A DNA stretch of 37,575 nt from Planctomycetota bacterium (GTDB lineage: Bacteria; Planctomycetota; Phycisphaerae; SM23-33), in assembly GCA_026693065.1 (NCBI GenBank), contig JAPLNA010000310.1, forward strand, positions 1 through 37,575. The letters run 5' to 3'. Shown piece after piece: positions 17,004 through 23,329 of the stretch. Within the stretch, counting starts at the first letter, position 1. Each line of letters opens with the position of its first letter. Made by a program: the position numbers and the translations under genes. A model generated the notes under the pieces. The model searched no databases. It saw only the letters and a program-made list of their open reading frames with translations, and had not been told where the DNA came from.

Positions 17004-18316
17004 CAGCGTCTCCCCTGCACGAAATGCCGGTGCGTGCGCCAATAGTCGTCCACGGCGTTCTGCATCTGGGCGGCGGCGGCCTTGACGACGGCGCCCACGT
17101 CCGCGTCCGCGCGGGGCATCACCGGGTCGAGCACGAGGTTGGCGAACCGCCCGTACCACAACTCGCCGATGAAGGGCACGAGCGGGTTGTTGCGCCCGGC
17201 GAGCATCGCCTCCTTCATCGCCGCCAGGTGGGGGTGGTCGGCGGCGAAACCGGACAGCTCGAACGTCCGCAGGTTCGCCGGCGGGGAGCCGGTCTGGTCG
17301 GACCAGGCCCGCTGCACCTCCGGCCTCGTCGCGTAAGCCATGAACCGCCACGACAGGCCCTGGTGGCGCGAGGCGGCCGGAATCGCCATGTGCTGCCCGC
17401 CGTAGAAACCGAAGCGGAACTTCCCCGCCGGCAGCGGCGCCAGGGCCCACTTACCCTTGTAGGCCGGGTAACTCTCGTCCAAAAAGCCCAGGGCCCAGGA
17501 GCCGTCGATCATCATGGCCGCCCGCCCGGCCGACCACATCTCGCTGACGGGCGTGCCGCGAGTCAGGGCCGGGTCGCAGACCTTGTGAACGTGGACCAGG
17601 TCGTGGACGAACTGCACCGCCCCGATCACCTCGGGGGTGTCGATGGTGACGCGGCGGCAGTCGGGGCTGAGCACGTCGCCGCCGTTCTGCCACATCCACG
17701 CCCACATCCAGAAGGGCCCCTGGGGCTCGAGGGCCAGCGGGTACTTCATGCCGAGTTTGTCCTGGAGGGTGCGGCAGACGGCCAGCAGTTCCTCCCACGT
17801 TCGCGGCGGGCCCACGCCCGCCCGGGCCAGCAGGTCCGTGCGGTAATACAGCCCGCCGTATCCGCCGTACCAGGGGATGGAATAGCAGACCTTGCCCACG
17901 TATCCGTCGGCGACCATGCTGGGGGGGAAGTCACTCTGGCGGTAGGCCGCGTCGTCGCGGATGTACGCGTCGAGGGGCGTCAGCAGGGCGTCCTGGTTCA
18001 AGGCGGCGATCACCCCGTCGTCGGCGACGAACACGTCGGGCGCCCGCCCGCCCAGCAGCCGCGTGGTGAGCATCCCCAGAAAGTGCCCCTGGTTAATGTC
18101 GGCGACGACGCGAACCGCAACGTCGGGGTTGTCTTTCTCGAACCCGTCGGCGACCCCTCGCCAGAACCGCTGCGTCCGGGCGGCCGATCCGCCCCCGGCG
18201 TAGGTCCAGAACTCGATGGCCGTCTTGCCCGCCGGCGGCGGCTGGGGGCGGCGAAACAGGCCCAGCCCCGCGAAGGCCGCCACGCACCCCGCCAGCAGAA
18301 GCAATGCCTGTTTCAT
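17003..18316 (-). CDS. Lipoprotein sugar-binding component of ABC transporter system 1
   Basis: I start the gene at the ATG at 18316 rather than 18349. From there MKQALLLLAGC gives a signal sequence with a perfect lipobox (LAG-C, Cys11), and a GGAAGG-type ribosome binding site precedes it. The 437-residue product is a family 1 solute-binding protein: TAIEFWTYAGG at the start, FEKDNPDVAVRVV and RAPDVFVADDGVIAAL in the first lobe, TWEELLAVCRTLQDK, and the late segment WRFMAYATRPEVQRAWSDQTG, where bound sugar is usually contacted. It would capture an oligosaccharide at the cytoplasmic membrane for the two permeases that follow. It is the first gene of the seven-gene minus-strand operon. The ligand cannot be inferred. 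Confidence 0.88.
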   Translation of the reverse strand: MKQALLLLAGCVAAFAGLGLFRRPQPPPAGKTAIEFWTYAGGGSAARTQRFWRGVADGFEKDNPDVAVRVVADINQGHFLGMLTTRLLGGRAPDVFVADDGVIAALNQDALLTPLDAYIRDDAAYRQSDFPPSMVADGYVGKVCYSIPWYGGYGGLYYRTDLLARAGVGPPRTWEELLAVCRTLQDKLGMKYPLALEPQGPFWMWAWMWQNGGDVLSPDCRRVTIDTPEVIGAVQFVHDLVHVHKVCDPALTRGTPVSEMWSAGRAAMMIDGSWALGFLDESYPAYKGKWALAPLPAGKFRFGFYGGQHMAIPAASRHQGLSWRFMAYATRPEVQRAWSDQTGSPPANLRTFELSGFAADHPHLAAMKEAMLAGRNNPLVPFIGELWYGRFANLVLDPVMPRADADVGAVVKAAAAQMQNAVDDYWRTHRHFVQGRR

Positions 18317-18407
18317 CGCCTGCCTTCCCGTCCGGTCGCCGGGCGCCATGCCGCCCGACGCGACGCCATTCTACGCCCGCCGGCGGTCTGACGCAATCGA
18401 ACAGCAA

Positions 18408-18419
18408 TTTCCCGGGAAA
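18408..18419. promoter_or_regulatory. 12-bp perfect palindrome in the divergent region
   Basis: TTTCCCGGGAAA is an exact palindrome between the transporter operon (leftward) and the first PEP-CTERM gene (rightward). It lies 16 bases before the -35 of the rightward promoter. A dimeric regulator could bind here and act on both directions, but no regulator gene is in the window. Confidence 0.35.
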
Positions 18420-18435
18420 CCAGCCCGGATTCCGC

Positions 18436-18464
18436 TTGACGGAATGCGACGGCAGGTATATATA
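18436..18464 (+). promoter_or_regulatory. Sigma70-type promoter of PEP-CTERM gene 1
   Basis: TTGACG at 18436-18441 and TATATA at 18459-18464 are separated by 17 bases, the ideal spacing for a housekeeping promoter. Transcription would start near 18472 and leave a leader of about 60 bases before the ATG at 18536. Unlike PEP-CTERM genes 3 to 5, it has a normal -35 and no TTTTCCCC element. Confidence 0.6.
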
Positions 18465-18535
18465 TGATGGAGACTCAAGTAGCGGTCGGCAATTCTAATG
18501 TGGTCATCGGTCGTTCCTTTACAGGGAGAGCGAAG

Positions 18536-19594
18536 ATGCGCGCACATCTGGCAACAATCCTGGCCGTAGGGGTGCTGGGTGGTTTCGGTTCGATGGTCTG
18601 GGCCTACAACCTGGTCGACGTGACCCCGGGGGCGGCCAACCCGCCCGGGGCCTCGACGCCTGCCCTCCCGCCTCCGTATGACACCATGGGCCTGGCCAAC
18701 GTGCTTTCCCCGGCCGTAACACCGGGCGTCACAACCACATCGGTCAATCTGTTCGGCTTCGACTGGGTCTATCAGAACAACGATCTCAACACCTTGCCCA
18801 CGACCAACACGTTAAACGACGAGCATGCCCCCGCCACGGGAGCGCCCAATGACATCGACGGCATCATCTTCTGGACGAACGGGTACCAACGGGTGTCCTT
18901 CTCGGGCCTGTCGGCCAACGTACAGAATATCCGTGTCTGGGGCGATAACGGCGACCGAATCGCCTGTCAGGTAACTGTTTACAGCACGACCGCGACTCTG
19001 GCCGGCGCCGACCTACTGGATCCGACCAAGTACAGCAACGTGGCCCTGGCGACGACGGCCGTGTCCTACACCGGCGACCCTTGGCCGTCCTTCGGCGGCT
19101 GGCAAGGCATCAGCGACAGCCCGTGGTATCAGGATTTTGCCGTTGCCACGGCCGCCGGCACCACGAGCATCCTGTTGGACTTCGGCTACGGGTCCACGGG
19201 GACCACCTCCCACACCCCCTCCCCGACCCCCGCGATTTACTGGTCCCGCCTGTATGAGATCCAGGCCTTCGGCACGGCCGGGGCCTCCTGGCCCAACTAC
19301 CTCGATGGCGACTTCAACAAGGACGGCGAGGTCGGCCCGGAAGACTTCGGCATCCTGAAGGACAACTTCGGCCTCGACAGCCTGCCCTTCGGCAACCACG
19401 AGAGCTGGACGCTGGGCGACGCCAACGACGACGGTGAGATCGGCCCGGAAGACTTCGGCATGCTGAAGGACAACTTCGGCCTCGACGGCGGACCCACCGG
19501 TACGTATCCCCTGTCGAACGTGCCCGAACCGGCCACCCTGGCCCTGTTGGGCCTGACCCTTCCGATCTTGCTGAAACGAAGGCCCAAGGCCTGA
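18536..19594 (+). CDS. PEP-CTERM surface protein 1 with dockerin-like repeats
   Basis: AGGGAGAG before the ATG at 18536 and the signal peptide MRAHLATILAVGVLGGFGSM fix the start; the ORF start at 18464 lies in the promoter. The 352-residue product has a unique N-terminal domain of about 230 residues that I do not recognise (DIDGIIFWTNGYQRVSFSGL). Two calcium-loop repeats follow (DFNKDGEVGPEDFGILKDNF and DANDDGEIGPEDFGMLKDNF), each fitting the dockerin type I D-x-N-x-D-G pattern. The C-terminus VPEPATLALLGLTLPILLKR is a PEP-CTERM tripartite signal (PEP, membrane segment, basic tail), normally processed by an exosortase. It would be a surface or matrix protein. Gene 2 follows after 46 bases, probably co-transcribed. 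Confidence 0.88.
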   Translation: MRAHLATILAVGVLGGFGSMVWAYNLVDVTPGAANPPGASTPALPPPYDTMGLANVLSPAVTPGVTTTSVNLFGFDWVYQNNDLNTLPTTNTLNDEHAPATGAPNDIDGIIFWTNGYQRVSFSGLSANVQNIRVWGDNGDRIACQVTVYSTTATLAGADLLDPTKYSNVALATTAVSYTGDPWPSFGGWQGISDSPWYQDFAVATAAGTTSILLDFGYGSTGTTSHTPSPTPAIYWSRLYEIQAFGTAGASWPNYLDGDFNKDGEVGPEDFGILKDNFGLDSLPFGNHESWTLGDANDDGEIGPEDFGMLKDNFGLDGGPTGTYPLSNVPEPATLALLGLTLPILLKRRPKA

Positions 19595-19640
19595 TATACG
19601 CAGAACCTGTTCCCTGAACCACCGTTCGGAGGAGAACCAG

Positions 19641-20639
19641 ATGAAATGGGGCAATCGAATCCTCGGACTGGCCTTGTTGGCCATGGTGTCTGTCGCGGGC
19701 CCCGCCCACGCCCTGATCAGCGTGGATTTCGTCGTCGGCACGTGGCAGGACCTCTCCGGCAGCAGCGGCGCCTGTTCGGGCGACACGACGACTACCGGCA
19801 CGGAGAAGAACACCGAGGGCATCGTTTTCACCGGGCAGGTGGGCCTCTGGAACGCCTTTGGCCTCGGCGCCTACACTAACGGCTGGGCCCACCAGAGCGG
19901 GTTCCTGAACGACGGAACTGGCGCCTCCACAACCGTCAAACTGGCGATGGGATCGGCCACCGGGGTAAGCGATGCGGGTTCTTGGCTTTGCGCTCCGAAT
20001 GAAGCACCGCCCGACTCCATCAAACAACTGCGGAACGAGTCGGCCTATATCTATTGTCCGTATGTTAACAACGTCAACCACTTTGCCTGGGCTTTCACCG
20101 GCCTGCAGGCCAACGCGTCCTATGATCTCGTGTGGTTCGGTCGGATCGAAGACGCCCTCAGCAACGTGGCCAATGGCGTATCGGGCTCTCGCGATTCCGA
20201 AGGCGACTGGAACTGGACCGGCCTCACCGCCGACGCCGACGGCACGATCGCCGGCGTTTTCACGGGCAATTCGAACAACCACAACGGGGGCCTCTATGGC
20301 GCCCAGATCGCCTCCGTCGGCGGCCCCGTCTGGCCCGACTACCTCGCCGGCGACTTCAACCTGGACGGCGAGGTCGGGCCGGAGGACTTCGGCATCCTGA
20401 AGGACGGTTTCGGCCTCGACAACCTGCCCTTCGGCAACCACGAGAGCTGGACGCTGGGCGACGCCAACGACGACGGCGAGATCGGCCCGGAGGACTTCGG
20501 CATGCTGAAGGACAACTTCGGCCTCGACGGCGGACCCACCGGCACCTACCCGCTGTCGACGGCCCCCGAACCGGCCACCCTGTTTGTCATCTTCGGCGCA
20601 GCCGCTCCGATGTGGCTGAAACGAAGGCCCAGGGCCTGA
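19641..20639 (+). CDS. PEP-CTERM surface protein 2 with dockerin-like repeats
   Basis: GGAGGAG precedes the ATG at 19641. The 332-residue product has a signal peptide (MKWGNRILGLALLAMVSVAG, ending at AHA) and an N-terminal domain shared with genes 3 and 4: LISVDFVVGTWQDL, CSGDTTTTGTEKNTEGI, IKQLRNESAYIY and FAWAFTGLQANASYDLVWFG. The domain looks like a secreted beta-sandwich and I cannot assign a function. The shared dockerin-like pair follows; here the first helix reads KDGFGLDNLPFG. The PEP-CTERM signal is APEPATLFVIFGAAAPMWLK. Only 46 bases separate it from gene 1, so no own promoter is needed. Confidence 0.87.
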   Translation: MKWGNRILGLALLAMVSVAGPAHALISVDFVVGTWQDLSGSSGACSGDTTTTGTEKNTEGIVFTGQVGLWNAFGLGAYTNGWAHQSGFLNDGTGASTTVKLAMGSATGVSDAGSWLCAPNEAPPDSIKQLRNESAYIYCPYVNNVNHFAWAFTGLQANASYDLVWFGRIEDALSNVANGVSGSRDSEGDWNWTGLTADADGTIAGVFTGNSNNHNGGLYGAQIASVGGPVWPDYLAGDFNLDGEVGPEDFGILKDGFGLDNLPFGNHESWTLGDANDDGEIGPEDFGMLKDNFGLDGGPTGTYPLSTAPEPATLFVIFGAAAPMWLKRRPRA

Positions 20640-20657
20640 GTGGAAACCCACCCCTTG

Positions 20658-20685
20658 CCCCGGGAGACGCCCGTGTCTGTCGGGG
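20658..20685 (+). terminator. Hairpin after PEP-CTERM gene 2, without U-run
   Basis: CCCCG-GG-AGAC-GCCCGT-GTCT-GT-CGGGG can fold into an interrupted stem 18 bases after the stop of gene 2. No T-run follows, so factor-independent termination is doubtful. Confidence 0.3.
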
Positions 20686-20727
20686 CGGAGGCGAAGGGCG
20701 TTCGTCGGCCCCACAAAAAAGTTTGTG

Positions 20728-20760
20728 TTTTCCCCCCATACGTAGAAGGGCGGGTATAAT
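20728..20760 (+). promoter_or_regulatory. Promoter of PEP-CTERM gene 3 with TTTTCCCC element
   Basis: A perfect TATAAT at 20755-20760 is preceded by TTTTCCCC at 20728-20735 with 19 bases between. No TTGACA-like -35 lies at the normal distance. The same arrangement precedes genes 4 and 5, so the C-rich element probably replaces the -35 or binds an activator. Confidence 0.6.
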
Positions 20761-20773
20761 CGCCGTTGGTGAA

Positions 20774-20811
20774 CCTCCGGAACCCTCTGGCCTGAGCGGG
20801 GAGAGCGGAGG
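20774..20811 (+). promoter_or_regulatory. Leader hairpin of PEP-CTERM gene 3
   Basis: CCTCCG at 20774-20779 pairs with CGGAGG at 20806-20811. Inside, CTCT can pair with AGAG. It begins 13 bases after the -10, so it is near the 5' end of the transcript. The internal segment TGAGCGGGGAGAGCGGAGG is nearly the same as in gene 4. Confidence 0.45.
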
Positions 20812-20844
20812 CCGTTTCTAGACCACATGTCGAAGGAGAATCGC

Positions 20845-21822
20845 ATGAAGAAGGGCCATTGGATCTCTGGATTAGCCTTGCTGGCCTTGGTGTTTGTCGC
20901 TAGTCCCGCCTACGCCTTGATCAGCGTCGACTTCGTTGTCGGCCAGTGGTATAATCTGACGAGCAGCGGGGTCTGCTCGGGCGACACGACTACCACCGGG
21001 ACGGAAAAGAACACCGCTGGCATCATTTTCACCGGCCAGGTCGGCCCGTGGAACGCCTTTAACATCGGGTTCTACACTTACGGATGGGCCCATCAGAGCG
21101 GGTTCCTGAACGACGGTGCCGGCAACCCGACGACCGTCGAACTGGCGATGGGATCGGCCACCGGATTACCCGATCCGGGCAATTGGGCATGCACTCCGAA
21201 TGAGGCGCCGCCCGACTCCATCAAGCAACTGCGGAACGAGTCGGCCTATCTTTACGGCGATATGTTCACGGGCGACCACTATGTATGGAGCTTTACCGGC
21301 CTGGAGCCCAACGCCGCGTATCAGTTGGTATGGTTCGGTCAGGGCGGCGGCACCAGCAACGTAGCCAATGGCGTGGCAGGCGTTAAAGATTCCGAGAATG
21401 ACTGGAACTGGGATAGCGTCACCGCCGACGCCGCCGGCACGATCCTGGGCACCTTCACGGGCTGGAGAACGCCGGGCCTCTATGGCGCCCAGATCGCCGC
21501 CGTCGCCCCCTCCTGGCCCGGCTACCTCGAAGGCGACTTCAACCTGGACGGCGAGGTCGGGCCGGAGGACTTCGGCATCCTGAAGGACGGTTTCGGCCTC
21601 GACAGCCTGCCCTTCGGCAACCACGAGAGCTGGACGCTGGGCGACGCCAACGACGACGGCGAGATCGGCCCCGAAGACTTCGGCATGCTGAAGGACAACT
21701 TCGGGCTCGACGGCGGACCCACCGGCACGTATCCCCTGACCAACGTCCCCGAACCGATGAGTCTGCTGACACTTATGGGCGCAGGGGCCGCGACGCTTCT
21801 CAAGCGGCGACCCAAGGCCTGA
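20845..21822 (+). CDS. PEP-CTERM surface protein 3 with dockerin-like repeats
   Basis: The start is the ATG at 20845, not 20827: AAGGAG at 20833-20838 lies between the two and serves the second. The 325-residue product has a signal peptide (MKKGHWISGLALLALVFVAS, ending at AYA). Its N-terminal domain is homologous to that of gene 2, with CSGDTTTTGTEKNTAGI almost unchanged, PPDSIKQLRNESAYLY, and DSENDWNWDSVTADAAG. The dockerin-like pair reads DFNLDGEVGPEDFGILKDGF and DANDDGEIGPEDFGMLKDNF. The PEP-CTERM signal is VPEPMSLLTLMGAGAATLLK. It has its own promoter and leader. The function of the N-terminal domain is unknown. Confidence 0.88.
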   Translation: MKKGHWISGLALLALVFVASPAYALISVDFVVGQWYNLTSSGVCSGDTTTTGTEKNTAGIIFTGQVGPWNAFNIGFYTYGWAHQSGFLNDGAGNPTTVELAMGSATGLPDPGNWACTPNEAPPDSIKQLRNESAYLYGDMFTGDHYVWSFTGLEPNAAYQLVWFGQGGGTSNVANGVAGVKDSENDWNWDSVTADAAGTILGTFTGWRTPGLYGAQIAAVAPSWPGYLEGDFNLDGEVGPEDFGILKDGFGLDSLPFGNHESWTLGDANDDGEIGPEDFGMLKDNFGLDGGPTGTYPLTNVPEPMSLLTLMGAGAATLLKRRPKA

Positions 21823-21833
21823 CCCCCGACAAC

Positions 21834-21859
21834 CCCCGGCGCCAGGCACGGTGCCGGGG
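21834..21859 (+). terminator. GC-rich hairpin after PEP-CTERM gene 3
   Basis: CCCCGGCGCC and GGTGCCGGGG form a 10-bp stem (one G-T pair) around a six-base loop, 12 bases after the stop. There is no T-run after it, so it may only stabilise the 3' end or assist termination. Confidence 0.4.
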
Positions 21860-21978
21860 TGGATCCTGGGTCATATCGCCGCGGCCGGCGGGAATCCGCC
21901 CGGCCCGGACGAGTTGGACTATCGCGGGCGAATCCGTTCGTGACAAGTTGGGTATTGGCTGCAAGAAATACCTGAGTT

Positions 21979-22011
21979 TTTCCCCACAAAAGCGAATTCT
22001 GTGGTAGTATC
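21979..22011 (+). promoter_or_regulatory. Promoter of PEP-CTERM gene 4 with TTTTCCCC element
   Basis: TTTTCCCC at 21979-21986 and TAGTAT at 22006-22011 are 19 bases apart, exactly as for gene 3. The ATG at 22087 lies about 75 bases downstream of the -10. Confidence 0.55.
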
Positions 22012-22021
22012 GTGGGCTGTT

Positions 22022-22053
22022 ACCTCTTTCACTTGAGCGGTGAGAGTGGAGGT
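22022..22053 (+). promoter_or_regulatory. Leader hairpin of PEP-CTERM gene 4
   Basis: ACCTC (22022-22026) pairs with GAGGT (22049-22053), and TCAC (22029-22032) with GTGA (22040-22043) around the loop TTGAGCG. The inner part can also pair CTC with GAG. It sits 10 bases after the -10, in the position of the gene 3 and gene 5 hairpins. Confidence 0.45.
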
Positions 22054-22086
22054 TTGGTTTTGGGTCATTATTTTGAGGAGAATCAC

Positions 22087-23121
22087 ATGAGAGTTCGCAA
22101 TTGGGTTCTCGGTCTGGCCTTGCTGGCCTTCGTATGCATGGCCGGGTCCGCCCAGGCCGTCGTCAGCGTGGACTTCGTTTACAACGGATACGATGTGAGT
22201 GTTGGCGTCACCAGCCCGTGTTCGGGCGACACGGTCCTCACCCCCGGCGAGACGATGACGAACGCCGACGGCATCATCTTCACCGGCCAGAGCGGTCCGT
22301 GGAATGCCGTGGCCGTGGGCGGGAACAACTCGGGGAATAACTCGGCCGGCACGCTGGGCCTGCTCGACGGCACGGGCGGGGCCAGTGGCATGAATTTCCT
22401 GATGGGCGTAGCGGCCGACGCGGGCAGCGGCGGCTGGCGCAATAACTGGAGCGCGGCCATCTCCAGCGGGAGCACCGGCGAGACCCTCCGGAATCCCCCC
22501 CCTTACGACTATACGACCGCGTCCGAATGCCCCTATCTCTACGATGGCGTCCTCACCGGTCCGTCCTACTCGTGGGCCTTCACGGGGCTGACGCCCAACG
22601 CGGCCTATAAGATCGCGTTCTTCGGCAGCGGGTCCGAGGCGGCCACCAGCCACACAGCCAATGGCGTCGCCGCCGTACTCGACTCCGAAGGCGACTGGAA
22701 CTGGGATAGCGTCACCGCCGACGGCACCGGCCAGATCCTCGGCGTCTTCACGGGCACGGCCTGCCCGGGCCTGTTCGGCGTGCAGATCGCCGCGGCTGGC
22801 GGCGGCCCCGTCTGGCCCGACTACCTCGCCGGCGATTTCAACAAGGACGGCGAGGTCGGCCCGGAAGACTTCGGCATCCTCAAGGACAACTTCGGCCTGG
22901 ACAGCCTGCCCTTCGGCAACCATGAGAGCTGGACCCTGGGCGACGCCAACGACGACGGCGAGATCGGCCCGGAAGACTTCGGCATGCTGAAGGACAACTT
23001 CGGTCTGGACGGCGGGCCCACCGGCACGTATCCCCTGACCAACGTCCCCGAACCGATGAGCCTGCTGACCCTCCTGGGTGTGGGCGTCCCGATGCTCCTG
23101 AAGCGGCGGGCCAAGGCCTGA
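22087..23121 (+). CDS. PEP-CTERM surface protein 4 with dockerin-like repeats
   Basis: GAGGAG lies before the ATG at 22087; the ORF start at 22012 lies inside the leader. The 344-residue product has a signal peptide (MRVRNWVLGLALLAFVCMAG, ending at AQA) and a diverged form of the gene 2/3 N-terminal domain: VVSVDFVYNGYDVS, ADGIIFTGQSGPWNAVAVG, YSWAFTGLTPNAAYKIAFFG and DSEGDWNWDSVTADGTG. The dockerin-like pair is DFNKDGEVGPEDFGILKDNF and DANDDGEIGPEDFGMLKDNF. The PEP-CTERM signal is VPEPMSLLTLLGVGVPMLLK. Its transcript probably ends at the strong terminator that follows, so it is a single-gene unit. Confidence 0.88.
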   Translation: MRVRNWVLGLALLAFVCMAGSAQAVVSVDFVYNGYDVSVGVTSPCSGDTVLTPGETMTNADGIIFTGQSGPWNAVAVGGNNSGNNSAGTLGLLDGTGGASGMNFLMGVAADAGSGGWRNNWSAAISSGSTGETLRNPPPYDYTTASECPYLYDGVLTGPSYSWAFTGLTPNAAYKIAFFGSGSEAATSHTANGVAAVLDSEGDWNWDSVTADGTGQILGVFTGTACPGLFGVQIAAAGGGPVWPDYLAGDFNKDGEVGPEDFGILKDNFGLDSLPFGNHESWTLGDANDDGEIGPEDFGMLKDNFGLDGGPTGTYPLTNVPEPMSLLTLLGVGVPMLLKRRAKA

Positions 23122-23149
23122 TCTGAAGCCCCCCCATCAACCGGTACAC

Positions 23150-23195
23150 CGACAGAACCACGGCGACGATCCGTCGCCGTGGTTCTGTCGTTTTT
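23150..23195 (+). terminator. Strong rho-independent terminator after PEP-CTERM gene 4
   Basis: CGACAGAACCACGGCGAC (23150-23167) and GTCGCCGTGGTTCTGTCG (23173-23190) are perfect inverse complements, an 18-bp stem with loop GATCC, followed by TTTTT. It is the clearest intrinsic terminator in the window and separates genes 4 and 5. Confidence 0.9.
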
Positions 23196-23221
23196 GGCCC
23201 GCCCGGCTGAAAATCCCGGTT

Positions 23222-23256
23222 TTTTCCCCCACGCCCACGCCGCGCGGGAGTATAAT
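23222..23256 (+). promoter_or_regulatory. Promoter of PEP-CTERM gene 5 with TTTTCCCC element
   Basis: TTTTCCCC at 23222-23229 (within T6C5) and a perfect TATAAT at 23251-23256 are 21 bases apart, two more than for genes 3 and 4. It starts only 27 bases after the terminator of gene 4. Confidence 0.6.
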
Positions 23257-23271
23257 CCGATCGTGATAGTT

Positions 23272-23297
23272 ACCCCTTCATCCGGAGTGAACGGGGT
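23272..23297 (+). promoter_or_regulatory. Leader hairpin of PEP-CTERM gene 5
   Basis: ACCCCTTCA (23272-23280) pairs with TGAA-C-GGGGT (23288-23297), nine pairs with one bulged C, around the loop TCCGGAG. It lies 15 bases after the -10. It is the best formed of the three leader hairpins. Confidence 0.5.
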
Positions 23298-23329
23298 GAT
23301 TTGTTGACACCATGTCGAAGGAGACACCA

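Noticed and set aside
18464-18535. ATG at 18464 as start of PEP-CTERM gene 1
   Set aside because: It lies at the promoter -10 and has no ribosome binding site or signal peptide; AGGGAGAG before 18536 decides the start.
18350-18535. Sigma54 promoter as known for PEP-CTERM genes regulated by PrsR
   Set aside because: I found no TGGCAC-N5-TTGC type sequence; a sigma70-like promoter is present instead.
20827-20844. Upstream start MSKENR for PEP-CTERM gene 3 (and MSKETP at 23312 for gene 5)
   Set aside because: The AAGGAG ribosome binding site lies inside these extra codons and is correctly spaced for the second ATG, which begins the signal peptide.
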